Assembly (NCBI RefSeq): GCF_002831685.1
Contig: NZ_CP025119.1
Coordinates: forward strand, 2,068,001 to 2,132,000
Length of the DNA: 64,000 nt
Reading direction: 5' to 3'
Source: Polaribacter sp. ALD11
Lineage (GTDB): Bacteria; Bacteroidota; Bacteroidia; Flavobacteriales; Flavobacteriaceae
Position numbers and translations under genes: made by a program. Of the stretch, positions 1-8,600 are shown one piece after another (the stretch's first letter is position 1; each line of letters begins with the position of its first letter). The notes beneath the pieces are model-generated. The model made no database searches. It was not told where the DNA came from and saw nothing but the letters and a program-made list of their open reading frames with translations.

Positions 1-527
1 TCTGCAATTGCATCAAACGCGCCAATCATACCAATTACAGTACCCATGAAACCTAGCATTGGTGCTAATGCAATAAATAATGATAACCAAGAAACATTTT
101 TTTCTAAAAGTCCCATTTGAACTCCACCGTAAGAAACAACTGCCTTTTCAGCACTTTCAATTCCTTCATCTACTCTATCTAAACCTTGATAAAATATAGA
201 GGCAACAGGCCCTTTTGAATTTCTACAAACTTCTTTAGCAGCTTCTATACCACCTGAACTTAAAGCTTCATCTACATTTGCTACTAATTTCTTAGTATTT
301 GTAGATGCCATGTTTAAATAAATAATTCTTTCAATTGCAATTGCTAAACCTAAAATTAAGGCGACTAATACAATTCCCATAAATATTGGGCCACCTTCTA
401 TAAAACGAAGTTTTAATTCTTGGTGAAAAGTTCTTGACTCTGCTGCTGCTTCCTGTGCAAAAGTTGATTGAATAGCTCCAAAAAACATGAATCCTGTTAC
501 AGATAGGACATTTACTACTTTTTTCAT
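1..527 (-). CDS. exbB: MotA/TolQ/ExbB proton channel protein, 3' end outside the window
   Basis: Reading the minus strand from the ATG at 527 gives a signal-like N-terminus (MKKVVNVLSV..., ending near FAQEAAAES), a first membrane segment (PIFMGIVLVALILGLAIAI), and a cytoplasmic stretch. The conserved MotA/TolQ/ExbB core follows (SLFIALAPMLGFMGTVIGMI, then GAFDAIA), where the window ends. Family members form the inner-membrane proton channel that energises TonB-dependent transporters or the Tol system. The extended N-terminus with a cleavable-looking signal is usual for Bacteroidota ExbB. The gene is truncated only by the window edge. ExbD-like partners would be expected further downstream on the minus strand. 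The family is secure; whether it serves TonB or Tol cannot be told here. Confidence 0.9.
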   Translation of the reverse strand, partial: MKKVVNVLSVTGFMFFGAIQSTFAQEAAAESRTFHQELKLRFIEGGPIFMGIVLVALILGLAIAIERIIYLNMASTNTKKLVANVDEALSSGGIEAAKEVCRNSKGPVASIFYQGLDRVDEGIESAEKAVVSYGGVQMGLLEKNVSWLSLFIALAPMLGFMGTVIGMIGAFDAIA

Positions 528-754
528 CTCTGTTGTTATTAATTTTTAATAGTTAACGGGTTAAAGATATAATTTTTCATCTTAAATAAACAAGTCTTAA
601 TCAATTTTAATACTTTTTGAAACAACTTAATACTTTATTTATTTTTTAATAGAGTGGCAAGTAACAAAAAAATTATTGCTCCTCAAAAAAAAATCAATCT
701 ATTTTATATAAAAATAATGTTTTTTTTTGGAGTTAAACATTTTTAATCAAAAAA

Positions 755-1792
755 TTATTTTTTACTAATTTCTCCTCGTAAAGATTTTTGAAAGTAGTTT
801 TTGAAACTTTTATCAGTTAAATTTTCACTTAATAAATACATTAATTTCGCAATAGCAGCTTCTGTTGTAATATCGATTCCTCCAATAACACCTAAGGCTT
901 TTAAACCAACACTTGTGTCATAATGACCAAGAATTACACTACCACTAGCGCATTGTGTAACATTTACAACTTTAATATTATTTTGTATTGCTTTTTCTAT
1001 AAGGTTTAAAAACCATGCTTCATTTGGTGCATTTCCAGATCCATAAGTTTCTAAGATAACCCCTTTTAAATTATCTATATTTAGAATAGCTTTCACAACT
1101 TTTTCTGTTATTCCTGGAAATAATTTTAAAATAACGACATCTGTTACTAACTTTTTTCTAATAATTAGTTTCTCATCAACATATTTTTGTTTCGATAATA
1201 AATGTTCATTAAAAGTTAAATGCACACCACTTTCTGCTAAAGCAGGATAATTCATCGATGCAAATGCTTCAAATTGTTCTGAACTTATTTTTGTTGTTCT
1301 ATTTGCTCTGTATAACTTATATTCAAAGTACAAACAAACTTCAGAAATTACAGGTTTATCATTTTTTCTAGAAGCCGCAATTTCTATAGAAGTAATCAGG
1401 TTTTCTTTGGCATCTGTTCTTAAATCTCCAATAGGTAATTGAGAACCTGTAAAAATAATAGGTTTTTGTAAATTCTCTATCATAAAACTAATTGCAGACG
1501 ACGTGTAGGCCATTGTATCTGAACCTGTTAAAATTACAAAACCATCGAACTTATTGTAGTTCATTTCTATAATTTCTAGAATATCTACATAGTACTTTGT
1601 ATTCATGTTTGATGAATCTATTGGCTCTTCAAAAGAAATACTTTTTATTTCGCAGTCTAACTGTTCTAGCTCTGGAATTTTATCTATTATTTGACTAAAG
1701 TCAAATGCTTTTAAAGCGTTTGTTTTATAGTCTTTTATCATACCAATTGTACCACCTGTGTACAAGATAAGAATATTAGGCTTGTTTGTCAT
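755..1792 (-). CDS. ansA: type I L-asparaginase
   Basis: This enzyme hydrolyses L-asparagine to aspartate and ammonia, probably in the cytoplasm because no signal peptide is visible. With the ATG at 1792 the protein is 345 aa. It has the N-terminal catalytic signature YTGGTIG (residues 11-17) and the second active-site signature TGSDT (89-93), followed by MAYTSSA. The frame stays open upstream to a TTG at 1813, but the ATG start puts the catalytic motif at the usual distance from the N-terminus. It lies upstream of the ExbB gene on the same strand with a 227-bp gap, so separate transcription is likely. The length is usual for AnsA-type bacterial asparaginases. Confidence 0.92.
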   Translation of the reverse strand: MTNKPNILILYTGGTIGMIKDYKTNALKAFDFSQIIDKIPELEQLDCEIKSISFEEPIDSSNMNTKYYVDILEIIEMNYNKFDGFVILTGSDTMAYTSSAISFMIENLQKPIIFTGSQLPIGDLRTDAKENLITSIEIAASRKNDKPVISEVCLYFEYKLYRANRTTKISSEQFEAFASMNYPALAESGVHLTFNEHLLSKQKYVDEKLIIRKKLVTDVVILKLFPGITEKVVKAILNIDNLKGVILETYGSGNAPNEAWFLNLIEKAIQNNIKVVNVTQCASGSVILGHYDTSVGLKALGVIGGIDITTEAAIAKLMYLLSENLTDKSFKNYFQKSLRGEISKK

Positions 1793-1886
1793 TTTGTCAT
1801 TTTTATATTCCAAATTAAAATTGGAATACTTTATGATGTAAATCTATCAAACAAAAATGATATATAAATTTTAAACTGTATAAATT

Positions 1887-2585
1887 ATGATGGGGTTTTA
1901 TATTTTGATTGGTGCAATCTCTTTGGTAAGTTGGCTAATTAGTAAAAAATTAAAGGATAAATTTAAAAAATATTCAAAAGTTCAGCTTAGAAACGGAATG
2001 AGTGGTGCAGAAATTGCCGAAAAAATGCTTGCAGATCATGGCATTGTTGATGTAAAAGTAATTTCTACTCCAGGAATGTTAACAGATCATTACAATCCAC
2101 AAAACAAAACAGTAAATCTTAGTGAAGGTGTTTACAACCAAAGAAACGCGTCTGCTGCAGCTGTTGCAGCACATGAATGCGGTCATGCTGTACAACACGC
2201 AGAAGCGTATAGTTATTTAACAATGCGTTCTCAATTAGTACCCATTGTTAGTGTAACTTCTAAGTTTTCTCAATGGTTGGTATTTGGTGGATTAATTTTA
2301 GGTGCAGCTTCTGGGGCTGCTGGCATTGGTTTTTATATTGCAATTGCAGGTTTAATTTTTATGGGTTTTGCTACGCTTTTTAGCTTTATCACTTTACCTG
2401 TAGAATACGACGCTAGTAACAGAGCCTTAGCTTGGTTGAAAAATAAAAACATGGTTTCTCAAGAAGAATTAGCTGGCGCAACAGATGCTTTAAAATGGGC
2501 TGCAAGAACATATTTGGTTGCTGCTTTAGGTTCTTTAGCAATGTTATTGTATTGGGGTTTACAGATTTTAGGAGGAAGAGACTAG
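1887..2585 (+). CDS. membrane zinc metallopeptidase (YugP / Zn_peptidase_2 family)
   Basis: The protein is 232 aa. An N-terminal membrane anchor (FYILIGAISLVSWLI) is followed by a zincin motif HECGH at residues 96-100 inside AAHECGHAVQHAE. Two hydrophobic segments follow (WLVFGGLILGAASGAAGIGF and IAIAGLIFMGFATLF), then a conserved FITLPVEYDASNRAL region and a last membrane segment. This is the layout of YugP-type (Pfam Zn_peptidase_2) membrane peptidases, whose substrates are poorly known. The gene stands alone, divergent from the asparaginase, and is followed by a clear terminator at 2612. A second ATG immediately follows the chosen one. Family assignment is firm; function is not. Confidence 0.88.
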   Translation: MMGFYILIGAISLVSWLISKKLKDKFKKYSKVQLRNGMSGAEIAEKMLADHGIVDVKVISTPGMLTDHYNPQNKTVNLSEGVYNQRNASAAAVAAHECGHAVQHAEAYSYLTMRSQLVPIVSVTSKFSQWLVFGGLILGAASGAAGIGFYIAIAGLIFMGFATLFSFITLPVEYDASNRALAWLKNKNMVSQEELAGATDALKWAARTYLVAALGSLAMLLYWGLQILGGRD

Positions 2586-2611
2586 TATTACCAATCTTGA
2601 ATATATATTTA

Positions 2612-2645
2612 AAATGCTTCGGATTTTTTTCGAAGCATTTTTTTG
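2612..2645 (+). terminator. intrinsic terminator after the Zn-peptidase
   Basis: A 10-bp perfect stem (AAATGCTTCG / CGAAGCATTT) with a 9-nt loop is followed by a T-run, 27 bp after the metallopeptidase stop codon. Confidence 0.85.
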
Positions 2646-2732
2646 TTTGTTATTTCTATGAAAACAATAATCTAAACCTATTTTTATATGAATTCCCGTA
2701 TTCAGATAAATAATAGAAAGTAGACAAATAGG

Positions 2733-2804
2733 TATAGCCCTGATTGAAACGGCATCCTTTTTGTTTTTCACAAAAAGATATAGTGAAAAGCAGGAAATAG
2801 CTTC
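2733..2804 (+). ncRNA. Flavo-1-like structured RNA, copy 1
   Basis: This 72-nt block recurs at 28499-28570 with a single difference (A2786 versus G28552). It begins TATAGCCCTGATTGAAACGG and ends AGCAGGAAATAGCTTC. An internal hairpin CTTTTTG / CAAAAAG is clear, and CCTG can pair with CAGG near the ends. From memory this matches the Flavo-1 RNA motif, a conserved structured RNA of unknown function that is abundant in Flavobacteria; I could not check it against Rfam. It lies between two convergent genes and outside any coding region. Confidence 0.65.
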
Positions 2805-2805
2805 T

Positions 2806-2841
2806 AATAAAAAACCTTCTTGATTTCTCAAAAAGGCTTTG
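2806..2841 (-). terminator. intrinsic terminator of lepA
   Basis: Read on the minus strand, AAAGCCTTTTTGA pairs with TCAAGAAGGTTTT around a short loop (two mismatched positions), and a T-run follows. It lies about 40 bp past the lepA stop and directly next to the Flavo-1-like element. Confidence 0.75.
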
Positions 2842-2878
2842 TCTTATTTATTTTATCTTGTTTGAAAAATAGAAGGAT

Positions 2879-4675
2879 CTAATCATTCAGCTTTAAAACG
2901 GCCATAAATGCTTCTTGCGGAATTTCTACATTACCAACTTGTCGCATTCTTTTCTTTCCTTTTTTCTGCTTTTCTAATAACTTACGTTTTCTAGAAATAT
3001 CTCCTCCATAACATTTTGCAGTAACATCTTTACGCAATGCTTTGGTAGTTTCACGCGCAATAATTTTTGCACCAATTGCTGCCTGAATAGGAATATCGAA
3101 CTGTTGTCTTGGTATTAATTCTTTTAATTTCTCTACTATTTTCTTACCAATTGTATAGGCATTGTCTGCATGTAAAAGCGCAGAAAGTGCGTCTACTCCG
3201 TTACCGTTTAACAAAATATCTACTCTTACCAACTTCGATTCTCTCATACCAATCGGAGAATAATCGAAAGATGCATATCCTTTAGAAACCGTTTTTAAAC
3301 GATCGTAAAAATCGAACACTATTTCTGCCAAAGGCATATCGAATGTTAATTCTACTCTTTCTGTTGTTAAGTAGGTTTGATTTACAATTTCACCCCGTTT
3401 TTCGATACACAAACTCATTACTTGTCCAACAAAATCTGATTTAGTAATAATGCTTGCTTTAATAAAAGGTTCTTCTACCCTATCTAATCTCGATGGATCT
3501 GGTAAATCTGTAGGATTATTTAAAAGTAATATTTCGTCTGGATTCTTTTTAGTATAAGCGTGGTAAGAAACGTTAGGAACTGTAGTAATAACAGTCATGT
3601 TAAACTCACGCTCTAAACGTTCTTGAATAATTTCCATGTGTAACATCCCTAAGAATCCACAACGGAAACCAAAACCTAAAGCGGCAGAACTTTCTGGCAC
3701 AAACACTAAAGAAGCATCATTTAATTGCAGTTTTTCCATAGAATAACGCAATTCTTCATAATCTTCTGTGTCTACAGGATATATTCCTGCAAAAACCATT
3801 GGCTTCACGTCTTCAAAACCATCAATATTTTCTGTCGTAGGATTTACCGCGTCTGTAATTGTATCTCCTACCTTTACTTCTTTTGCTGTCTTAATTCCTG
3901 TAATTAAATACCCAACATCACCAGTTTTTACAGATTTTTTCACAACCTGTTCTAACTTTAAAGTACCTACTTCATCAGCAAAATATTCATTATTTGTTGC
4001 CATGAACTTAATACGTTGTCCTTTTTTGATTTCTCCGTTAAAAACACGGAAATACGTTTCAATTCCTCTATAAGAATTATAAACTGAATCGAAAATTAAG
4101 GCTTGTAATGGCGCGTCTGGATCTCCTTTTGGAGCAGGAATTCTATCTATAATTGCTGCTAAAATATTTTCAACACCGAAACCAGTTTTACCACTTGCGT
4201 GAATTACGTCTTCTGGGTTGCAACCTAATAAATCTACAATATCATCTGTTACTTCTTCTGGGTTTGCAGAAGGTAAATCTACTTTATTTAAGATAGGAAT
4301 AATCTCTAAATCATTCTCTAAAGCTAAGTATAAGTTAGAAATTGTTTGTGCTTGTATACTTTGTGCAGCATCTACAATTAACAAAGCACCTTCACAAGCT
4401 GCAATAGATCTAGAAACTTCATAAGAGAAATCTACGTGACCTGGAGTATCAATTAAATTCAAAATAAATTGTTCTCCATTGTGCGTATAATCCATTTGAA
4501 TGGCATGCGATTTTATGGTAATCCCGCGTTCACGTTCTAAATCCATACTATCTAGTAACTGATCTTTCTTTTCACGATCTGTTACAGAGCCTGTATATTC
4601 TAACAATCTATCTGCTAACGTACTTTTACCATGATCTATATGTGCGATAATGCAAAAGTTTCTAATGTTCTTCAT
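2879..4675 (-). CDS. lepA: elongation factor 4 (LepA)
   Basis: LepA is a ribosome-associated GTPase of the translation-factor family that influences initiation and elongation. All G motifs are visible: AHIDHGKS (G1), RERGIT (G2), DTPGH (G3) and NKVD (G4). The LepA-specific C-terminus follows ([20 protein letters not shown]). From the ATG at 4675 the protein is 598 aa, the usual family length. The frame continues to a TTG at 4699, but that lies only 4 bp past the promoter box at 4704-4711, so the ATG is preferred. The gene is convergent with the Zn-peptidase and has its own promoter and terminator. Confidence 0.97.
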   Translation of the reverse strand: MKNIRNFCIIAHIDHGKSTLADRLLEYTGSVTDREKKDQLLDSMDLERERGITIKSHAIQMDYTHNGEQFILNLIDTPGHVDFSYEVSRSIAACEGALLIVDAAQSIQAQTISNLYLALENDLEIIPILNKVDLPSANPEEVTDDIVDLLGCNPEDVIHASGKTGFGVENILAAIIDRIPAPKGDPDAPLQALIFDSVYNSYRGIETYFRVFNGEIKKGQRIKFMATNNEYFADEVGTLKLEQVVKKSVKTGDVGYLITGIKTAKEVKVGDTITDAVNPTTENIDGFEDVKPMVFAGIYPVDTEDYEELRYSMEKLQLNDASLVFVPESSAALGFGFRCGFLGMLHMEIIQERLEREFNMTVITTVPNVSYHAYTKKNPDEILLLNNPTDLPDPSRLDRVEEPFIKASIITKSDFVGQVMSLCIEKRGEIVNQTYLTTERVELTFDMPLAEIVFDFYDRLKTVSKGYASFDYSPIGMRESKLVRVDILLNGNGVDALSALLHADNAYTIGKKIVEKLKELIPRQQFDIPIQAAIGAKIIARETTKALRKDVTAKCYGGDISRKRKLLEKQKKGKKRMRQVGNVEIPQEAFMAVLKLND

Positions 4676-4703
4676 ACTTCGTTTTCTAACTGCGTTCAAC
4701 AGA

Positions 4704-4711
4704 CAAAGATA
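4704..4711 (-). promoter_or_regulatory. promoter -7 box (TATCTTTG) of lepA
   Basis: TATCTTTG on the minus strand fits the Bacteroidota -7 consensus TAnnTTTG. It lies 28 bp before the chosen lepA ATG, and its position argues against the in-frame TTG at 4699 as start. Confidence 0.6.
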
Positions 4712-4733
4712 TGTTATTTACAAACCTTGTCAA

Positions 4734-4766
4734 ATAAAAAAAGTACAATGAAACTCATTGTACTTT
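4734..4766 (-). terminator. intrinsic terminator of the EF-hand gene
   Basis: On the minus strand AAAGTACAATGA pairs perfectly with TCATTGTACTTT around a 3-nt loop and is followed by a T-run. It lies 21 bp past the EF-hand gene stop. Confidence 0.85.
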
Positions 4767-4786
4767 TCTTTAATTATTTTATGAAA

Positions 4787-5062
4787 TTATAAATCTCTTT
4801 CCAGCTCTGCAATTGCTACTTTAAACTCTTCCCAATTTATAGTATCATCACTAGATTTATCATAACCTTTTAGTAACTCGTTGGCTACAACACCTCTTAT
4901 AAACCCATTAACTGCAGCATTTTTTAACATTTTTTTAATTTCAGATTTTTTTAATCGACCATCTTTGTCGGAATCAAAAAAAAGAAATGCTTCTTCTGGA
5001 GAATCAAACTGATTGGTTATCAAAATTCTAATCTTTCTTAAAATATTTTCTTTTGCTCCCAT
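4787..5062 (-). CDS. small two-EF-hand protein
   Basis: This 91-aa protein has no signal peptide or membrane segment. Two canonical 12-residue EF-hand loops can be seen: DSDKDGRLKKSE at residues 30-41 and DKSSDDTINWEE at 68-79. Acidic or oxygen ligands sit at positions 1, 3, 5, 7, 9 and a Glu at 12. The protein is almost nothing but a paired EF-hand, so calcium binding is a reasonable inference. Its role is unknown. It is monocistronic, with its own terminator at 4734-4766, and divergent from the dus gene across a 256-bp gap in which I see only the dus promoter. Confidence 0.75.
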   Translation of the reverse strand: MGAKENILRKIRILITNQFDSPEEAFLFFDSDKDGRLKKSEIKKMLKNAAVNGFIRGVVANELLKGYDKSSDDTINWEEFKVAIAELERDL

Positions 5063-5294
5063 AATTTAAATTATTCTTTTCATTCTGTAAGATAGATATT
5101 TTATTTTTAAATGAATTATTTAACCTTGTCTTTACAGTAGAAATGAATTTATTATTAAAATAAACAATGCTACTACATTATAAAACAACTAACTTTCTTA
5201 ATCTAAGACTGTTCTATAAATTGAAATAAGACACTATTCTGTTTCAAAAATTAGAAGAAAAGAACATTTTATTTCCTAGAGGATGAAAAAACAC

Positions 5295-5302
5295 TAATTT
5301 TG
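5295..5302 (+). promoter_or_regulatory. promoter -7 box (TAATTTTG) of dus
   Basis: TAATTTTG fits TAnnTTTG and ends 16 bp before the TTG start at 5319, so the mRNA leader would be only about 10 nt. Confidence 0.55.
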
Positions 5303-5318
5303 CATAAAATAATTTACT

Positions 5319-6320
5319 TTGGTAAAAATAGGCAACATAGAATTACCTGAATTTCCACTTTTATTAGCACCAATGGAAGACGTCTCAGACCCTCCATTTA
5401 GAGCTTTGTGTAAAGAACATGGCGCAGATGTAGTGTATACAGAATTTATTTCTTCGGAAGGTTTAATTCGTGATGCAGCAAAAAGCGTAATGAAATTAGA
5501 CATTTATGAAAAAGAACGTCCGGTAGGAATTCAGATTTTTGGTGCAAACCTAGAGTCGATGTTAAGAACGGTGGAGATTGTAGAAAAATCAAACCCAGAT
5601 ATTATTGACATTAATTTTGGTTGCCCTGTTAAAAAGGTAGTTTCTAAAGGTGCCGGTGCAGGAATTTTAAAAGACATCGATTTAATGGTTTCTCTTACAG
5701 AAGCTATGGTAAAACACACCAATTTACCAATTACCGTAAAGACTCGTTTGGGTTGGGATCATGATTCTATTAGAATTGTAGAAGTTGCAGAACGTTTGCA
5801 AGATGTTGGCTGTAAAGCAATTTCTATTCATGGTAGAACTCGAGCACAAATGTACAAAGGTGAAGCAGATTGGAGACCTATTGCAGATGTGAAAAATAAC
5901 CAAAGAATGCACATTCCTGTTTTTGGAAATGGAGATATAACCACACCAGAAAAAGCAATGGAAATGCGTGATTCTTACGGATTAGATGGCGCAATGATTG
6001 GTAGAGCAGCCATTGGGTATCCTTGGTTTTTTAATGAAGTAAAACATTATTTTAAAACTGGCGAACATTTATCGAAACCTACCATTGCACAACGTGTAGA
6101 GATGGCAAGAAGGCATTTACAAATGGCTATTGACTGGAAAGGCGAACATTTGGGAGTTGTAGAAACAAGAAGACATTATACAAATTACTTTAAAGGAATT
6201 CCGCATTTTAAAGAATATAGAATGAAAATGGTAACTTCTGATGCTGCTAAAGATGTTTTTGACGCTTTTAATGAAGTGGAAATTAAGTTTGGTAATCTGA
6301 TTATTCCTCAAGAATATTAA
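5319..6320 (+). CDS. dusB: tRNA-dihydrouridine synthase (DusB-like)
   Basis: Dus enzymes reduce specific uridines in the tRNA D-loop using FMN and NADPH. The 333-aa protein opens with the TIM-barrel start LLLAPMEDVSDPPFRALC and has the catalytic-cysteine motif NFGCPVKKV (Cys102). KTRLGWD, ISIHGRTRAQMYKG and FGNGDITTPEKA follow, all typical of the family. The start is a TTG: no in-frame ATG lies upstream, and the motif spacing matches the family. The gene is single, between the divergent EF-hand gene and a convergent permease gene that ends 1 bp away. Confidence 0.94.
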   Translation: MVKIGNIELPEFPLLLAPMEDVSDPPFRALCKEHGADVVYTEFISSEGLIRDAAKSVMKLDIYEKERPVGIQIFGANLESMLRTVEIVEKSNPDIIDINFGCPVKKVVSKGAGAGILKDIDLMVSLTEAMVKHTNLPITVKTRLGWDHDSIRIVEVAERLQDVGCKAISIHGRTRAQMYKGEADWRPIADVKNNQRMHIPVFGNGDITTPEKAMEMRDSYGLDGAMIGRAAIGYPWFFNEVKHYFKTGEHLSKPTIAQRVEMARRHLQMAIDWKGEHLGVVETRRHYTNYFKGIPHFKEYRMKMVTSDAAKDVFDAFNEVEIKFGNLIIPQEY

Positions 6321-6321
6321 T

Positions 6322-7524
6322 TTACTTTTCAATAAATTCTTGGGTAATTCTACTACTTGCAATTTTAGCTGCTATAAAGCCCAAAACTGTAATTGTACAA
6401 AATACTATTAGAAGATTCATAAATCTAAATTCTACAGGATATGCTAAATCGGGCACAATCATAAATAACTCAAATTTCTTTTGAAGAAACACCAAAGCAA
6501 TTCCTAAAAGAAGCCCAATACACATTCCGAAAAAAGTGAGTAAGAAGCCTTGAAGAATAAATATTTTCTTAATCTCTTTTATGGTTGCTCCTAAACTAAA
6601 AAGTGTTTTTAAGTTTGATTTTTTATCAATAATCATCATAATTATTGCACCTATAACATTAAATAATGCGATGATAACAATTAATGTGAAAATTAAGTAA
6701 GACACAAAATTCTCTGTGTTTATAACCTTGTAAAAAACTTCGTTTAGTTGCTCTTTAGTTTGCACTTTAAAGTTTTGCCCTAAACTTATTCTTAACATTT
6801 CTGCAACGTCATTTGATTCTTTACTGCTATTCAATTTCAGCTCAATTGCAGTTACTTCATTTTCTTTAAAATGCAATAAACCTCTAGCTTGTTCTATAGA
6901 TGTAAATACATATTTACTTTCAAATTCTTCCGTTCCTAAATAGACACCTACAATTTGTGTTTCAATTTCATAAAAAGGCTTTCTAGGATTTATAAAACCT
7001 TTACCAGGTTTCGGAATCATTATTTTTAAAGGTTCTCCGTAACTTAGAATTCCTAATGATAATTTATTCGATATTCCTCGTCCAATAACAGCGGTATTAC
7101 TAAAGTCTTTTTGCAGCCAAGTACCCACACTTAATGACGAATCTATTTTAGAAATTTTTGTGTAGTTTTCTTCAACACCCTTTATAAAAGCAATTGCTGT
7201 TTTCTCATTATATTCTAAGAAAACACGTTCTTCTATAACTTTAGAGGTTTCTTTAATTGAAGTATTCGAAGTTAACACCTCTTTTATATCTTCAGTAATA
7301 AAAAAAGATTTACCTATTGTGGTAGTAATTTTTATATCTGGATCTGAAACATCTAGCAAATTATAGCTAAAAGTTCTAAGACCAGAAAATCCCGATAAAA
7401 TTATAAATAAAGCTAAAGCTCCTACAATTACGCCAAAAGAAGCAATAATAGTAATAATGTTTATAGCATTATTACTAGTTTTAGAGAATAAATATCTTTT
7501 TGCGATGTAGTAAGGGAAACTCAA
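6322..7524 (-). CDS. FtsX-family permease (LolC/LolE-like)
   Basis: This 400-aa protein has the MacB/FtsX topology. One N-terminal membrane helix (about residues 21-45) is followed by a large periplasmic domain (about 50-270). Three C-terminal helices lie at about 273-300, 318-347 and 370-393. The N-terminal stretch FPYYIAKRYLFSKTSNNAIN is typical of Bacteroidota LolC/E-type permeases, which work with a separate LolD-type ATPase to move lipoproteins toward the outer membrane. No ATPase gene is adjacent. The start is TTG, 15 bp after the rbfA stop, so the two genes are probably co-transcribed. Confidence 0.85.
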   Translation of the reverse strand: MSFPYYIAKRYLFSKTSNNAINIITIIASFGVIVGALALFIILSGFSGLRTFSYNLLDVSDPDIKITTTIGKSFFITEDIKEVLTSNTSIKETSKVIEERVFLEYNEKTAIAFIKGVEENYTKISKIDSSLSVGTWLQKDFSNTAVIGRGISNKLSLGILSYGEPLKIMIPKPGKGFINPRKPFYEIETQIVGVYLGTEEFESKYVFTSIEQARGLLHFKENEVTAIELKLNSSKESNDVAEMLRISLGQNFKVQTKEQLNEVFYKVINTENFVSYLIFTLIVIIALFNVIGAIIMMIIDKKSNLKTLFSLGATIKEIKKIFILQGFLLTFFGMCIGLLLGIALVFLQKKFELFMIVPDLAYPVEFRFMNLLIVFCTITVLGFIAAKIASSRITQEFIEK

Positions 7525-7539
7525 AGTAGAGAAAGGAAT

Positions 7540-7935
7540 TTATCTTTTTTGACGTTTTGCCAAAACATCTGGGTTCTTTATAGGGTCGGTATCATTTCCT
7601 TTTAACGACTTATCTATTTCTTCTATATAATCTAAAGTATCATCACCAAAAAACAATAGCTCTGGCATTCTTCTTAATTGATTACGCGTTCTTTTTGCCA
7701 TTTCATGACGAACTAAAGGCGTGTTAGATTGTATTCCTTTTACAATTTCTTCTCTATTTTCTGAAGGAAAAATACTTAAATATACTTTTGCAACTCCTAA
7801 ATCTGAAGTAACATGTACTTTAGATACAGATATTATTACTCCTTTCATGCCATCTTGTGCAGCTTTCTGCAACACATCTACCAAATCTTTTTGTAAAACT
7901 CCTGCAATTTTACGTTGTCTGTTTGTTTCTTCCAT
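7540..7935 (-). CDS. rbfA: 30S ribosome-binding factor RbfA
   Basis: RbfA binds the 30S subunit during 16S rRNA maturation and cold adaptation. The protein is 131 aa, with the KH-like core VSKVHVTSDLGVAKVYLSIF and the conserved C-terminal segment RMPELLFFGDDTLDYIEEID. It heads a two-gene unit with the LolC/E-type permease. The promoter box TAAATTTG ends 4 bp before the ATG, so the transcript should be leaderless or nearly so. Confidence 0.94.
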   Translation of the reverse strand: MEETNRQRKIAGVLQKDLVDVLQKAAQDGMKGVIISVSKVHVTSDLGVAKVYLSIFPSENREEIVKGIQSNTPLVRHEMAKRTRNQLRRMPELLFFGDDTLDYIEEIDKSLKGNDTDPIKNPDVLAKRQKR

Positions 7936-7939
7936 GCTG

Positions 7940-7947
7940 CAAATTTA
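7940..7947 (-). promoter_or_regulatory. promoter -7 box (TAAATTTG) abutting the rbfA start
   Basis: TAAATTTG fits TAnnTTTG. Only 4 bp (CAGC) separate it from the ATG, which leaves almost no 5' leader. Confidence 0.6.
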
Positions 7948-7955
7948 CAATATTT

Positions 7956-8600
7956 TTATGGAGTATAAATCTTATTTTTTATAGCATACATAACTAATCC
8001 TACTCTATTTTTTACATTCAGTTTTGTAAATAAAACATCTCTATAACCATCAATAGTTTTTGGGCTTAAACACATTTTATCTGCCACTTCCTTATAAGTT
8101 AACTCAGAACATGCATGTTTCATAAATATTATTTCTCTTTCTTTTAATTCAATCTCTTTAGATTCTCTACCAGATAGAGATTTCATTAATAAATTTGTCA
8201 CACTTTTTGTGTGGTAAAATCCGTTTTCAACTATTTCTACCAATGCACTTTCTAAAACTGTTTTTTCTGTATCTTTTAACAAATACCCAATAGCACCAAC
8301 TTTTAACATTTTTAAAATAGTTGTTTCCTCATCTTCAACAGAAAGCGCCATTACGTTAACTTCTTGATGATTATTGGAAATCCATTCTGTAGTTTCAATT
8401 CCGTTCATTATTGGCATATTGATATCCATTAAAACTACATCTGGAATAAATTTTGCAGAAGAAGAAAATTTATCAATTAATTCTTGTCCGTTTTTACAAG
8501 TATATAATACTTTAAATTTATCGAAAGTATTAACCATCGCAGCAATTGCTTGTGATAATAATGTGTGATCGTCTACAATAACAACTGAATATTTTATCAT
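7956..8600 (-). CDS. NarL/LuxR-family response regulator
   Basis: The 214-aa regulator has an N-terminal receiver domain with an acidic pair (D10, D11), the phospho-acceptor Asp59 in VVLMDINMP, and the conserved Lys in YLLKDTEK. The C-terminal LuxR-type helix-turn-helix includes ELTYKEVADKMCLSPKTIDG. Its ATG overlaps the histidine-kinase stop as ATGA, so the two are translationally coupled and almost certainly a cognate pair. The target genes are not evident from this window. Confidence 0.95.
   Translation of the reverse strand: MIKYSVVIVDDHTLLSQAIAAMVNTFDKFKVLYTCKNGQELIDKFSSSAKFIPDVVLMDINMPIMNGIETTEWISNNHQEVNVMALSVEDEETTILKMLKVGAIGYLLKDTEKTVLESALVEIVENGFYHTKSVTNLLMKSLSGRESKEIELKEREIIFMKHACSELTYKEVADKMCLSPKTIDGYRDVLFTKLNVKNRVGLVMYAIKNKIYTP

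Noticed and set aside
2495..2831. Short frames across the Zn-peptidase end, the terminator and the Flavo-1-like element
   Set aside because: They run through a terminator hairpin and a structured repeat and give no recognisable protein.
5063..5318. Possible RNA gene in the gap between the EF-hand and dus genes
   Set aside because: I looked for tRNA-like arms and hairpins with T-runs and found only the dus promoter box.
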